Source of the DNA: an uncultured Paraprevotella sp.
GTDB lineage: Bacteria; Bacteroidota; Bacteroidia; Bacteroidales; Bacteroidaceae
Reading direction: 5' to 3'
Length of the DNA: 64,000 nt
Assembly: GCA_900548345.1 (NCBI GenBank)
Contig: URKA01000010.1
Span: forward strand, 14,023 to 78,022
Of this stretch, positions 50,934 to 60,045 are shown in pieces. Position 1 is the first letter of the stretch; each line of letters starts with the position of its first letter. The position numbers and the translations under genes are program-made. Under the pieces are notes generated by a model. The model was not told where the DNA came from. It did not search any database and saw nothing but the letters and a program-made list of their open reading frames with translations.

Positions 50934-52652
50934 GTTACAAGAGGTTGTTTTTGGGGGCGTCATGGAAGAACGTGGCCGGGATAGCCTTTCCAGGTGTAGC
51001 ACGCGCGTGCCGGCATCGATGGCTTCGGTGCGGTGGGTGACGAAAATCAGTGTCTTGTCCCGGAAATGCTGTGAGATGTTGCGCCACAGTTTCTTCTCCG
51101 TCTCGCTGTCGAGGGCCGACGTGGCCTCGTCGAGCAGCAGGATTCCGCCGGAGTTGAGCAAGGCGCGTGCGATGGCAATGCGCTGGGCCTGCCCTTCGCT
51201 CAGTCCGCCGCCTTGTTCGTTGCATTCGGTGTCTAACCCGTGAGGCAGTTCGAGCACGAAGTCGGCGCAAGCCTCTGTCAATGCCCGGCGCATGTCCGTT
51301 TCGTTGGCATCGGGATTGCCGAGCAGCAGGTTCTCGCGGATGGTTCCGCTCAACAGTGTGTTGCCTTGCGGCACATAGACAAAGTGGGCGCGTGTGCCGG
51401 CATTGCAAGGTATGCTCCGTTGTCCGTCGTACAGTTCGATTTCTCCTTCGTCGGGCCGGACCAATGCAAGCATCAGGCGCACCAGAGTGGTTTTGCCTGC
51501 GCCCGTCTCGCCTGTAATGGCGGTGCGGCTGCCCGGCGGAAAGTCGAAGTCAAGGTGGTGCAGGATGGGGCGGCCCTCCTGTCCGTAGCGGTAGCAGACG
51601 TTGTGCAGTCTGATGCCGGGAATATCCGCAAGCTCCGCACCATCCGCATCTTCGTCCTTTTCTATGGGGATTTCCTCCATTTCCATCAGTCGTTCGCCGG
51701 CCGTAAATGCGCCGACCAGTATGGGTACGAAGCGTGCCATGTCGCGGAACGGACTTTGTATCTGTCCGATGAGTTGGATAAAGGCAATCATCATGCCGTA
51801 TGTGATGGTGCCTTCGTGCAGCCGTGCGGCTCCCCACAGGAAGGTGATGAGATAGCATCCCATGAATCCGAGGGTGAGCGTGGAGGAGGAGAATGAGGAG
51901 AATTTCGTGCGTCTGTGTATCTGTCGGCGCAGGTGTTGCTGCACGTGGTCCAGTTTGTCGGTCATTTCCGCCTGGCGTTGCAGGGTCTGTATCACCATGC
52001 GGTGCTGTATGGTTTCCTGCAGGATGCTTTGTATACGGCTGTCGGTCTGTCGTATGTCGCGCGTCAGCGAGCGCATCTTTTTCATGTACAGCTTGCTTAA
52101 CAGCAGGAACAGCGGAAGCAGTACGATGGTGAGGCACGCCAGTGCCGCGTCCATGGTATAAAGGAACAGGAACGCGCCGCACAGTCTGATGCAGACGGAG
52201 ATGAAGGACGGGAATGTTTCTGTGACGGCATTCACCACATCCCTCACATCGCGTTCCAATCGGTTCAGTATGTCACCGCTGTGGCGCGTGTTCATGGCCT
52301 GCCAGTCGCTGTGCAGCAGGCGGTCGAAACAGGCGCGTTGCATGTGGTTCTGCGCTTTGACCCCAAGGATGGCTCTGACCCATCGCATGGCGAAACTTGT
52401 GCATAGGATGCCGAGCATGATACCCGTCAGCATGGCACCTGCCACCACGAGGTTGCCCTCGCTGCGGTGGGTGGCGATGTCGATGGTATGTTTGGTGGCG
52501 GCAATGAAGGCGAAGTCCAGCATTACGCTTGTGCAGCCCAGCAATGTGTTGATGCAGGCCTGCATGCGGTGGCGGCGCAGGACGCGCCACAACCAGTGCA
52601 GTATCTGTGTGGCGGAATATCCGGATGCGGTGTGGTGCGGCAGGCGTAACAT
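50928..52652 (-). CDS. ABC exporter, permease-ATPase fusion
   Basis: About 574 residues. N-terminal membrane domain with about six helices (residues about 20-300; for example VAGAMLTGIMLGILCTSF and FSSSTLTLGFMGCYLITFLWGAA), then a nucleotide-binding domain: Walker A AITGETGAGKTTLVRL, signature GGGLSEGQAQRIAIARALL, Walker B GGILLLDEATSALD and the switch His in FVTHRTEA. Type IV exporter of the MsbA/LmrA class, substrate unknown. Starts 2 nt after the nadK stop, so it is co-transcribed with it. The stop codon lies inside the last unit of repeat locus 4. Confidence 0.9.
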   Translation of the reverse strand: MLRLPHHTASGYSATQILHWLWRVLRRHRMQACINTLLGCTSVMLDFAFIAATKHTIDIATHRSEGNLVVAGAMLTGIMLGILCTSFAMRWVRAILGVKAQNHMQRACFDRLLHSDWQAMNTRHSGDILNRLERDVRDVVNAVTETFPSFISVCIRLCGAFLFLYTMDAALACLTIVLLPLFLLLSKLYMKKMRSLTRDIRQTDSRIQSILQETIQHRMVIQTLQRQAEMTDKLDHVQQHLRRQIHRRTKFSSFSSSTLTLGFMGCYLITFLWGAARLHEGTITYGMMIAFIQLIGQIQSPFRDMARFVPILVGAFTAGERLMEMEEIPIEKDEDADGAELADIPGIRLHNVCYRYGQEGRPILHHLDFDFPPGSRTAITGETGAGKTTLVRLMLALVRPDEGEIELYDGQRSIPCNAGTRAHFVYVPQGNTLLSGTIRENLLLGNPDANETDMRRALTEACADFVLELPHGLDTECNEQGGGLSEGQAQRIAIARALLNSGGILLLDEATSALDSETEKKLWRNISQHFRDKTLIFVTHRTEAIDAGTRVLHLERLSRPRSSMTPPKTTSCND

Positions 52653-52654
52653 GG

Positions 52655-53539
52655 TCAGTCTCTTGGGTCGGTGCCCCACATCAGTTTCTCGCGCAGGGTG
52701 GAGTAAAACGAATGGTCTTTGCGTTGCAGCACCTTTATATTATAAGGAGCGCGCCGCAGGGTGAGTCGTGTGCCCTCGGTGCACGCCTCGCTGCGTCCGT
52801 CGATGGCGACAAGGAAGTTATGACTGCGGGATTCTACCGAAAGGGTGATTTCCGCGGTGTTGCGCAGGGTGATGGGGCGTGCGTTCAGGGAGTGCGAGGC
52901 CACGGGCGTGATGCCGAATGTGCCGGAATGAGGCACGATAATCGGTCCGCCCACGCTCAATGCGTAGCCGGTGGAGCCTGTGGGCGTGCTGATGATGAGT
53001 CCGTCGGCCTGATAGATGGCCAGGAATTCTCCGTTTACTTCCACGCGGATGGAAATCATCGAGGAGTTGTCCCGTTTGAGCACGGCAACCTCGTTAAGCG
53101 CGAAAGGATAGCCCTTCAGAGCCTCCCCTTCGGTATGCACCCCTATCACGCATTTCTCGTCTATCTTGAAATGATGGTTGTAAAGGTTGTCCACGCACGC
53201 CTCGATTTCGTCAGGCGACACGTCGGCCAGAAAGCCTAAACGTCCCATGTTGATGCCCAGAATGGGAATCCCCTTGTCCCTTACGCGGCTTGCCGCGGCT
53301 AAGAATGTGCCGTCGCCGCCCACGCTGACTGCCACGTCGGCCTGGAAGTCGCAACCGTCTATCAGTCCCGACGGGCGGAAACGGATACCTAAAGAACCGG
53401 TCAGGTAGTTATAGAATGCCGTGTCGACATACAACTCGGCGTCCCGTTCCGTCAGGAGGGTGATAAGCTGTCTGACCGAGGCCGACTTTTTGGCCTGATA
53501 CACGTTCCCGAACAGGGCGAACCGTATTTTTTGTGCCAT
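52655..53539 (-). CDS. nadK: NAD kinase
   Basis: Phosphorylates NAD to NADP. 294 residues, cytoplasmic. Signatures: VSVGGDGTFLAAASRV (GGDGT motif), LGINMGRLGFLADVSPDEIE, and ISTPTGSTGYALSVGGPIIVP. The -7 box TATATTTG lies 42 bp upstream. In an operon with the ABC exporter, divergent from pdxJ. Confidence 0.96.
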   Translation of the reverse strand: MAQKIRFALFGNVYQAKKSASVRQLITLLTERDAELYVDTAFYNYLTGSLGIRFRPSGLIDGCDFQADVAVSVGGDGTFLAAASRVRDKGIPILGINMGRLGFLADVSPDEIEACVDNLYNHHFKIDEKCVIGVHTEGEALKGYPFALNEVAVLKRDNSSMISIRVEVNGEFLAIYQADGLIISTPTGSTGYALSVGGPIIVPHSGTFGITPVASHSLNARPITLRNTAEITLSVESRSHNFLVAIDGRSEACTEGTRLTLRRAPYNIKVLQRKDHSFYSTLREKLMWGTDPRD

Positions 53540-53580
53540 TCTGCTGAGATTTATAGATACTTTTACCGTTAAAGAACTTA

Positions 53581-53607
53581 CAAATATAGTATTTTTTTAT
53601 AACTTTG
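53581..53607. promoter_or_regulatory. Divergent -7 boxes for nadK and pdxJ
   Basis: TATATTTG on the minus strand at 53581-53588 points to nadK, 42 bp before its start. TAACTTTG on the plus strand at 53600-53607 points to pdxJ, 35 bp before its start. Neither has a clear -33 TTTG. Confidence 0.5.
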
Positions 53608-53641
53608 CCTTAGTAGTGACGAATTTATAACTGACTGCGAC

Positions 53642-54355
53642 ATGACAAAATTAAGTGTGAACATCAATAAGGTGGCCACCATACGCAATGCGAGAGGGGG
53701 CGACAATCCCAATGTGTTGAAGACGGCGCTGGACTGCGAACGTTTCGGCGCACAAGGGATTACGGTGCATCCCCGTCCCGATGAAAGGCACATCCGTTAC
53801 CAGGATGTGTACGACCTGAGGCCGGCCTTACGCACGGAATTCAATATCGAAGGCAATCCCGTGCCCCGTTTCAACGACTTGGTGCTGAAGGTACGGCCCA
53901 CTCAGGTGACGCTGGTGCCCGACGCTCCGGACCAGCTTACCTCGAATGCAGGCTGGGATACGAAAAAGAACCAGGCTTTCCTGGCCGAGATAATCGGAGA
54001 TTTCAAGGAGAAAGGCATACGCACGTCCATATTTGTCGGAACAGACCCCGAAATGATAGAATATGCAGCCAAGGCCGGAGCCGATAGGGTGGAACTGTAT
54101 ACGGAGCCTTACGCCTCCCGTTATGCGGCCGGTCCGGAAGCGGCGATAGCTCCTTTTGTCGAGGCTGCCCGTGTGGCACGAAGTCTCGGCCTGGGGTTGA
54201 ATGCAGGTCACGACCTGAGTCTGGAAAATCTGAAATATTTCCATGAACAGATAGGATGGGTCGATGAAGTGAGTATCGGACATGCGTTGATTTGCGACGC
54301 GCTCTATTTCGGACTGGAAGAAACGATACACCGCTATCTGGAATGCCTGAAATGA
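53642..54355 (+). CDS. pdxJ: Pyridoxine 5'-phosphate synthase
   Basis: Condenses 3-amino-2-oxopropyl phosphate with deoxyxylulose phosphate to make pyridoxine phosphate (vitamin B6). 237 residues, usual size. Family sequence: TKLSVNINKVATIRNARGGDNPNVL, GAQGITVHPRPDERHIRYQDV, and the C-terminal LNAGHDLSLENLKYF and EVSIGHALICDALYFGLE. No signs of truncation. Confidence 0.97.
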   Translation: MTKLSVNINKVATIRNARGGDNPNVLKTALDCERFGAQGITVHPRPDERHIRYQDVYDLRPALRTEFNIEGNPVPRFNDLVLKVRPTQVTLVPDAPDQLTSNAGWDTKKNQAFLAEIIGDFKEKGIRTSIFVGTDPEMIEYAAKAGADRVELYTEPYASRYAAGPEAAIAPFVEAARVARSLGLGLNAGHDLSLENLKYFHEQIGWVDEVSIGHALICDALYFGLEETIHRYLECLK

Positions 54356-54413
54356 ACGGTGGACCGAAGAACGGATGAATAAAAAGTAAAATTGACCATA
54401 AAAGCATAAAAAG

Positions 54414-54974
54414 ATGGAACCTGTATATTTGTTTTTTGCTGAGGGCACGGAAGAAGTCGAGGCTCTGGCTGTGGTAGACATTCTGCGCCGTGCGGGCATC
54501 GAGACGCAGATAGTTTCGATGACGGGCAACAGCACGGTGACCGGAGCGCATGGTATCCGCGTGGAAACCGACACGCTGTTGGAAAATGTGGATTTTGCCC
54601 ATGCATCCATGCTCGTGTTGCCCGGAGGACTCCCCGGAGCCTACAATCTGGCGGATAGTGTCGTGCTGGCCGAAGGCATCGGAAAACACCATGCAGCCGG
54701 AAAGCCTTTGGCTGCCATCTGTGCCGCTCCTTTGGTATATGGCCGGATGGGATTGCTGAAGGGACTGAAGGCAACCTGTTATCCCGGATTCGAGGACAAT
54801 CTGGAAGGAGCGGAATATACGGCAGCCTTGGTGGAAGAGGACGGACCGTTCATTACCGGTAAAGGGCCGGCCGCTGTTTTCGCGTTCGGATACGCCATCG
54901 TGGCCAGATTGGCAGGAAAGGCAAAAGCCGAAGAGGTGAAGAACGGCATGTTGTATAACGAGCTGGATAAATGA
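54414..54974 (+). CDS. DJ-1/PfpI family protein
   Basis: 186 residues of the DJ-1/ThiJ/PfpI superfamily. Nucleophile-elbow Cys in PLAAICAAPLVYG, acid Glu in YLFFAEGTEEVEALAVVDIL, and HGIRVETD. Most like the YajL/ThiJ group, proposed as covalent chaperones or deglycases. Its stop overlaps ispD by 4 nt; there is no obvious link to isoprenoid synthesis beyond co-transcription. Confidence 0.9.
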   Translation: MEPVYLFFAEGTEEVEALAVVDILRRAGIETQIVSMTGNSTVTGAHGIRVETDTLLENVDFAHASMLVLPGGLPGAYNLADSVVLAEGIGKHHAAGKPLAAICAAPLVYGRMGLLKGLKATCYPGFEDNLEGAEYTAALVEEDGPFITGKGPAAVFAFGYAIVARLAGKAKAEEVKNGMLYNELDK

Positions 54975-55660
54975 CACGTTACGCGATTGTTGTAGCCGGG
55001 GGGAAGGGACTGCGGATGGGGGGAGACATACCCAAACAGTTCCTGCCCGTGAAGGGGCGTCCCGTCTTGATGCGTACGCTGGACGCATTTCATGCCTGCG
55101 ACAAGCGGATTCGGCTGATACTCGTATTGCCGCGGGAACAGCAGGCTTATTGGACGGAACTGTGTGAGGAATACGGTTTTGATGTGCCTCATCAGGTGGC
55201 CGATGGTGGGGAGACACGTTTCCATTCCGTGGCCAACGGGCTGGCGCTGGTGCCCGGCGATGAGCAAGGTGCATTGGTGGCCGTGCATGACGGAGTGCGC
55301 CCTTTTGTGTCGTCAGAAGTCATCACTGCCTGTTATGAGGGGGCGGATGCCTATGCCGCAGTAATTCCCGTGGTGGAAGTGGTGGATACGTTGCGCCGTA
55401 TGGAAAAAGGAAAGGTCGGCGTGAGCCAGACCGTAAGCCGCGACGAATATCGGTTGGTACAGACACCGCAGGTGTTCCGTGCGGATTTGTTGAAGGCTGC
55501 ATATTCACAGCCGTACAAGCCCTTTTTTACGGACGATGCCTCGGTGGTGGAATCTTTGGGTGCAAACGTGAAGTTGTTGCCCGGCAACCATGAAAATATC
55601 AAGATTACCACGCCTTATGACCTGAGAATTGCCGAAGCCTTGTTATCCGAACACAGATGA
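54971..55660 (+). CDS. ispD: 2-C-methyl-D-erythritol 4-phosphate cytidylyltransferase
   Basis: Attaches CMP to methylerythritol phosphate, third step of the MEP isoprenoid route. 229 residues. Family signature: YAIVVAGGKGLRMGGDIPKQFL, VAVHDGVRPFVSSEVI, TVSRDEYRLVQTPQVFRADLL and FTDDASVVESLG. ATG overlaps the DJ-1 gene stop (ATGA) and its own stop overlaps recG the same way, so three genes are in a coupled operon. Confidence 0.97.
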   Translation: MTRYAIVVAGGKGLRMGGDIPKQFLPVKGRPVLMRTLDAFHACDKRIRLILVLPREQQAYWTELCEEYGFDVPHQVADGGETRFHSVANGLALVPGDEQGALVAVHDGVRPFVSSEVITACYEGADAYAAVIPVVEVVDTLRRMEKGKVGVSQTVSRDEYRLVQTPQVFRADLLKAAYSQPYKPFFTDDASVVESLGANVKLLPGNHENIKITTPYDLRIAEALLSEHR

Positions 55661-57753
55661 TTGACCTCGAACAACAGGATATAAAGTTTTTGCCCGGCGT
55701 GGGGCCGCAACGTGCCAAACTACTTGCCGATGAGCTGCAGATTCGTACACTTCACGACCTGCTCTATAACTATCCTTATAAACATATAGACCGTAGCCGG
55801 TTGTATTATGTTCATGAGCTGACTGCGGACATGCCCTATGTGCAGATCCGCGGGCGGATTCTGGGCTTTGAAACGGAAGGCGAAGGGCGCAAACGCCGTT
55901 TGATAGCTCATTTTACCGACGGGCATGGCATTGTGGACCTTGTCTGGTTCAACGGCTTGAAGTATATAACTTCGACCTATAAACTGCATACCGACTACAT
56001 TGTGTTCGGCAGGCCGGGGGCATTCAACGGACGCATCAATATCGCGCATCCGGATGTGGAGCCGGCCGATGGTGTCCGGTTGAATGCAATGGGCATGCAA
56101 CCCTATTATACGACTACGGAGAAAATGAAAAGGGCCGGGTTGAACTCCCGTTCCATCGAGCATTTTACCGCTACGCTGTTCGGGAAGTTGGATTTTGTCC
56201 TGCCCGAAACCTTGCCTGATTATATCGTGCGGAACTTGAAACTGGACGCTCTCGACACGGCGCTCCGCCATATCCATTATCCTGCTACCGCCGAAGAGCT
56301 CCGCAGGGCGAACTTACGTTTGAAGTTCGAAGAGCTGTTTTACATCCAACTTAATATAATAAGGTACGCGCGAGACCGCAGGCAGAAGTATCGAGGGTAT
56401 GTGTTCGGACGTGTGGGCGAGTTGTTTCATGCGTTTTACGAACGGTATCTTCCGTTTGAGCTGACCGGCGCGCAGAAAAGGGTAATCCGGGAAATCCGCA
56501 GCGATATGGGGGGCGGCCGACAGATGAACCGCCTGTTGCAGGGAGATGTGGGGAGCGGAAAGACGCTTGTGGCCTTGATGAGCACGCTGATAGCATTAGA
56601 CAACGGTTTTCAGGCGTGCGTGATGGCTCCGACGGAAATCTTGGCCGAACAGCATTATGTCACATTCCGGGATATGTTGTCCGGCCTTCCTGTAAGAGTG
56701 GAGTTGCTCACCGGTTCCGTAAAAGGCCGGCGGCGCAAAGAGGTGTTGGACGGACTGGAGAGCGGTGGGGTGCAAATCTTGGTGGGTACGCATGCCGTGC
56801 TCGAAGATACGGTCATATTCAAGTCGTTGGGGATGGTTGTGATAGACGAACAGCATCGCTTCGGTGTGGCCCAACGTGCCCGCCTGTGGATGAAAAACGA
56901 CAATCCGCCCCATGTGCTGGTGATGACGGCAACTCCAATTCCTCGTACGCTGGCCATGACCCTGTACGGCGACCTCGATGTGTCTGTCATTGACGAACTG
57001 CCCCCCGGACGTAAGCCCGTGCGGACCATTCATCAATATGATAACCGTCGCGAAGAACTTTATCGGCGCATACGTTCTCAAATCGATGCGGGGCGGCAGG
57101 TCTATGTGGTTTATCCTCTGATAAAGGAGAGCGAGAAAATGGATATCAGAAACCTTGAAGAAGGTTATGAGCAGCTTTGCCGCGTGTTTCCGGATTATCG
57201 TATCAGCAGGGTGCACGGCAAGATGAAGCCGGCAGAGAAGGATGCCGAGATGCAGGACTTTGTGTCCGGACAAACGCAAATTCTGGTAGCTACGACTGTC
57301 ATTGAAGTAGGGGTGAATGTGCCGAATGCCTCCGTGATGGTCATAGAGAACGCCGAGCGTTTCGGGCTGGCCCAGTTGCATCAGTTGCGAGGGCGGGTCG
57401 GACGGGGCGCCGACCAGTCTTATTGTTTTCTCGTGACCAAGTTCCAGTTGAGCGCCGATACACGAAAACGAATCCAGATTATGACAGAGACCAACGACGG
57501 CTTCGAAATCGCCGAAGCAGACTTGAAACTGCGTGGCCCCGGAGATTTGGAAGGGACGCAACAAAGTGGCGTGTCGTTTGATTTGAAGTTGGCCGACCTG
57601 GCGCGTGACGGGCAGATACTGCAACTGGCACGTGATACTGCTGAAAAGGTTTTGGAAGAAGATCCCCATTGTGCCGCGACAAAGAATGAAATCCTTTGGA
57701 GACAGTTAAAGAAATTAAGGAAAGACCATATAAATTGGGGGGCAATATCTTAA
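55657..57753 (+). CDS. recG: ATP-dependent DNA helicase RecG
   Basis: Branch-migration helicase that remodels stalled forks. 698 residues. N-terminal wedge/OB domain (LPGVGPQRAKLLADELQI to about residue 180), then helicase motor: Walker A RLLQGDVGSGKTLVALM, DEQH box MVVIDEQHRFGVAQRARL, TATPIPRTLAMTLYG, TTVIEVGVNVPNASVMVIENAERFGLAQLHQLRGRVGRG. Starts within the ispD stop (4-nt overlap). Confidence 0.97.
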   Translation: MIDLEQQDIKFLPGVGPQRAKLLADELQIRTLHDLLYNYPYKHIDRSRLYYVHELTADMPYVQIRGRILGFETEGEGRKRRLIAHFTDGHGIVDLVWFNGLKYITSTYKLHTDYIVFGRPGAFNGRINIAHPDVEPADGVRLNAMGMQPYYTTTEKMKRAGLNSRSIEHFTATLFGKLDFVLPETLPDYIVRNLKLDALDTALRHIHYPATAEELRRANLRLKFEELFYIQLNIIRYARDRRQKYRGYVFGRVGELFHAFYERYLPFELTGAQKRVIREIRSDMGGGRQMNRLLQGDVGSGKTLVALMSTLIALDNGFQACVMAPTEILAEQHYVTFRDMLSGLPVRVELLTGSVKGRRRKEVLDGLESGGVQILVGTHAVLEDTVIFKSLGMVVIDEQHRFGVAQRARLWMKNDNPPHVLVMTATPIPRTLAMTLYGDLDVSVIDELPPGRKPVRTIHQYDNRREELYRRIRSQIDAGRQVYVVYPLIKESEKMDIRNLEEGYEQLCRVFPDYRISRVHGKMKPAEKDAEMQDFVSGQTQILVATTVIEVGVNVPNASVMVIENAERFGLAQLHQLRGRVGRGADQSYCFLVTKFQLSADTRKRIQIMTETNDGFEIAEADLKLRGPGDLEGTQQSGVSFDLKLADLARDGQILQLARDTAEKVLEEDPHCAATKNEILWRQLKKLRKDHINWGAIS

Positions 57754-57790
57754 AAAGGAAGGCCGATAGGCGAAAAAACTGTTAATTTCC

Positions 57791-57821
57791 TTGTAGTTAT
57801 GTGATGAAAACTTTATCTTTG
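57791..57821 (+). promoter_or_regulatory. ndk promoter
   Basis: -33 TTGT (57791-57794), 19-bp spacer, -7 TATCTTTG (57814-57821), 56 bp before the ndk start. Confidence 0.7.
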
Positions 57822-57876
57822 CGGATGTGAGTGTTAAAAGAACACTGCAGTAAACATCTAAAAAGAATCGAAATAC

Positions 57877-58338
57877 ATGGAAAAAACCTTGGTCTTGTTG
57901 AAACCCAGTGCTGTGCAGCGCGGATTGATTGGTGAAGTTCTGAAACGTTTTGAACAAAGAGGACTAAGGTTGGTCGGAATGAAGATGATGCAGCTTACGG
58001 ATGAGCTACTTGATGAACATTATGCCCATCTGAGCGGTAAGCCCTTTTTTAAGTTGCTGAAAGATTCCATGATGGTTACTCCGATAATAGCGTGTTGTTT
58101 CGAGGGGAAAGAAGCCGTAAGCGTGGTGCGTGCGATGGCGGGTGCCACAAACGGTCGGCAGGCATTGCCCGGTACGATTCGTGGAGATTATTGCGTGAGC
58201 AACCAGCAGAATATCGTACATACGTCCGACTCCTTGGAAAACGCAACTGTGGAGTTGGCCCGTTTCTTCAAGCCTGAGGAGATTTTCGAGTATCACTCTT
58301 CCGCGTGGGATATGTTGTATGCTGCAGATGAAATCTGA
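57877..58338 (+). CDS. ndk: Nucleoside diphosphate kinase
   Basis: Transfers phosphate between nucleoside di- and triphosphates. 153 residues. Starts EKTLVLLKPSAVQRGLIGEVLKRFE; active His in NQQNIVHTSDSLENATVELARFF, with the Lys-Pro at positions 9-10. Hexamer family. A 27-nt gap separates it from the M23 peptidase gene, so they share a promoter. Confidence 0.97.
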   Translation: MEKTLVLLKPSAVQRGLIGEVLKRFEQRGLRLVGMKMMQLTDELLDEHYAHLSGKPFFKLLKDSMMVTPIIACCFEGKEAVSVVRAMAGATNGRQALPGTIRGDYCVSNQQNIVHTSDSLENATVELARFFKPEEIFEYHSSAWDMLYAADEI

Positions 58339-58365
58339 AAAGAGAATGTGACTTAATAATAAATT

Positions 58366-59268
58366 ATGTTTTTTAAATTCAAGAGACTCAAAACAGGGAT
58401 GGTAGTGGCTTTGGCCATGTTGAGTCTGCCCGTGGCAGGGCAGGACTTGTTGGCTCGGCAGGCACCTATCGACAAGAAAATGAGGGCGGTGGATTCTGTT
58501 GCCTTGCAGCGGCTGATTTCCAATGAACAGCTCGACAATCCCGCGTTTGGTCTTTATCCCGATTGGAACAATCAGTATGCCCATCGTTATGATGGTGTGG
58601 AGTTGCCGGAAGAATACAAGATAGACTTGCGGCATTTCTGCATGCCGACCACGAGTCGCAATGTAACCTCTAATTACGGTTATCGTGCGAGCTTCGGCCG
58701 GATGCACAAGGGCATCGATGTGAAAGTGTATATCGGTGATACCATACGTGCGGCATTCAGTGGTAAAGTTCGTATCGTGGCCTATGAGGCCCGCGGTTAC
58801 GGAAAGTATGTGGTGATTCGTCATCCGAACGGTCTTGAGACTGTTTATGGACACATGTCCAAATATCTGGTGGATGAGAACCAAGTGGTAAAAGCCGGCG
58901 AACCTATCGGACTTGGAGGCAATACGGGCCGTTCTACGGGTTCGCACCTTCATTTTGAAACCCGTTTGCTGGGGCATGCCATCAATCCGGCAGAATTGTT
59001 TAATTTCGAGGCACAGGACGTGACGGGGGATTTTTATGTGTTCCGTGCTGGTGAAGCGGAGAAGCAATCTCCTTCGCTTGCCAAGAGAAATTCCGTGCGC
59101 CAGAAGGCCAAGGCAGGTTCGTCATCCCGTGTGCATCGCGTGAAGTCGGGTGAGACGCTTTCGAAGATTGCAGCGAAAAGGGGGACTACTGTGGCTAAAC
59201 TCTGCAAGCTGAACGGTATATCCCGCAAGACGGTGCTCCGTCCGGGGCAGGTTATCAAGTGCTCTTAA
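58366..59268 (+). CDS. M23 peptidase with C-terminal LysM
   Basis: 300 residues with a signal peptide (VVALAMLSLPVAGQ). M23/LytM zinc peptidase domain: NVTSNYGYRASFGRMHKGIDVKVYIGD (His, Asp), then STGSHLHFETRLLGHAINPAELF (HxH). A LysM domain at the C-terminus (VHRVKSGETLSKIAAKRGTTVAKLCKLNGISRKTVLRPGQVI) binds peptidoglycan. This order, peptidase then LysM, is the usual Bacteroidota form. Cuts or remodels peptide cross-links in the wall. All metal residues appear intact, so it is probably active. Confidence 0.93.
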   Translation: MFFKFKRLKTGMVVALAMLSLPVAGQDLLARQAPIDKKMRAVDSVALQRLISNEQLDNPAFGLYPDWNNQYAHRYDGVELPEEYKIDLRHFCMPTTSRNVTSNYGYRASFGRMHKGIDVKVYIGDTIRAAFSGKVRIVAYEARGYGKYVVIRHPNGLETVYGHMSKYLVDENQVVKAGEPIGLGGNTGRSTGSHLHFETRLLGHAINPAELFNFEAQDVTGDFYVFRAGEAEKQSPSLAKRNSVRQKAKAGSSSRVHRVKSGETLSKIAAKRGTTVAKLCKLNGISRKTVLRPGQVIKCS

Positions 59269-59291
59269 GAGAGTCTGAACTTATATGTAAA

Positions 59292-59334
59292 CAGGTATCT
59301 GCGGGTCTTTTCCGGCGGATACCTGCTTTTCTTT
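59292..59334 (+). terminator. Terminator of the ndk operon
   Basis: CAGGTATC (59292-59299) pairs with GATACCTG (59318-59325), followed by CTTTTCTTTA. Confidence 0.7.
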
Positions 59335-59442
59335 ATAGAGAATCGTAGACGGATGATGTCTGCTCATGTCTGATGAAATGATTTTTTACCTTATATGATA
59401 TAGGGATTAAAATACGACTTTGTTTTCAGGACGTCGTTTTTA

Positions 59443-59473
59443 TTGTATAATTCACCGAATTATGCTAACTTTG
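59443..59473 (+). promoter_or_regulatory. DUF1599 operon promoter
   Basis: -33 TTGT (59443-59446), 19-bp spacer, -7 TAACTTTG (59466-59473), 33 bp before the ATG at 59506. One of the best consensus matches in the window. Confidence 0.75.
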
Positions 59474-59505
59474 CAACACTTGTCGTATAATAAAGGATTA
59501 AGGAT

Positions 59506-60045
59506 ATGGAAACCCGTGAACAATTCGAACAAATATTGGGGGAATGTCGTGAACTTTTTTCCAAGAAGCTGCATGATTACGGTGCTGCATGGCGGATTAT
59601 GCGTCCCTCTTCCGTAACCGACCAGATTTTCATTAAGGCCAACAGAATCCGAAGCCTCGAAGTGAAAGGGGTCTCCCTTGTAGGAGAAGGTATCCGGCCG
59701 GAGTTTGTGGGTATTGTCAATTATAGTATTGTCGGTATGATTCAATTGGAATTGGGGTATGCCGAAACTGAAGATATGACTTCTGAGCAAGCTCTGGCGC
59801 ATTATGACAAGTATGCGTCCCAGACGTTGGCTTTGATGTTGAAGAAGAATCATGATTATGATGAGGCCTGGCGCGGTATGCGTATCAGTTCGTATACCGA
59901 CCTGATTCTGATGAAACTGTACCGGACGAAACAGATAGAATCCTTGGCCGGACAGACGTTGGTGTCCGAAGGTATCGATGCCAATTACATGGATATGATG
60001 AATTATGCAGTCTTCGGTTTGATAAAACTGACATTCGGTGAGTAG
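59506..60045 (+). CDS. DUF1599 protein with internal duplication
   Basis: 179 residues. It contains two copies of one motif: KLHDYGAAWRIMRPSSVTDQIFIKANRI in the first half and KKNHDYDEAWRGMRISSYTDLILMKLYRT in the second, each followed by a VSLVGEGI- or TLVSEGI-like segment and an N-Y-x3-G core (VNYSIVGMIQLELG, MNYAVFGLIKLTFG). Matches the DUF1599 family of Bacteroidota. Function unknown; the repeats could fold as one helical pair per copy. First gene of the operon; the DoxX gene starts 8 nt inside its end with GTG. Confidence 0.85.
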   Translation: METREQFEQILGECRELFSKKLHDYGAAWRIMRPSSVTDQIFIKANRIRSLEVKGVSLVGEGIRPEFVGIVNYSIVGMIQLELGYAETEDMTSEQALAHYDKYASQTLALMLKKNHDYDEAWRGMRISSYTDLILMKLYRTKQIESLAGQTLVSEGIDANYMDMMNYAVFGLIKLTFGE

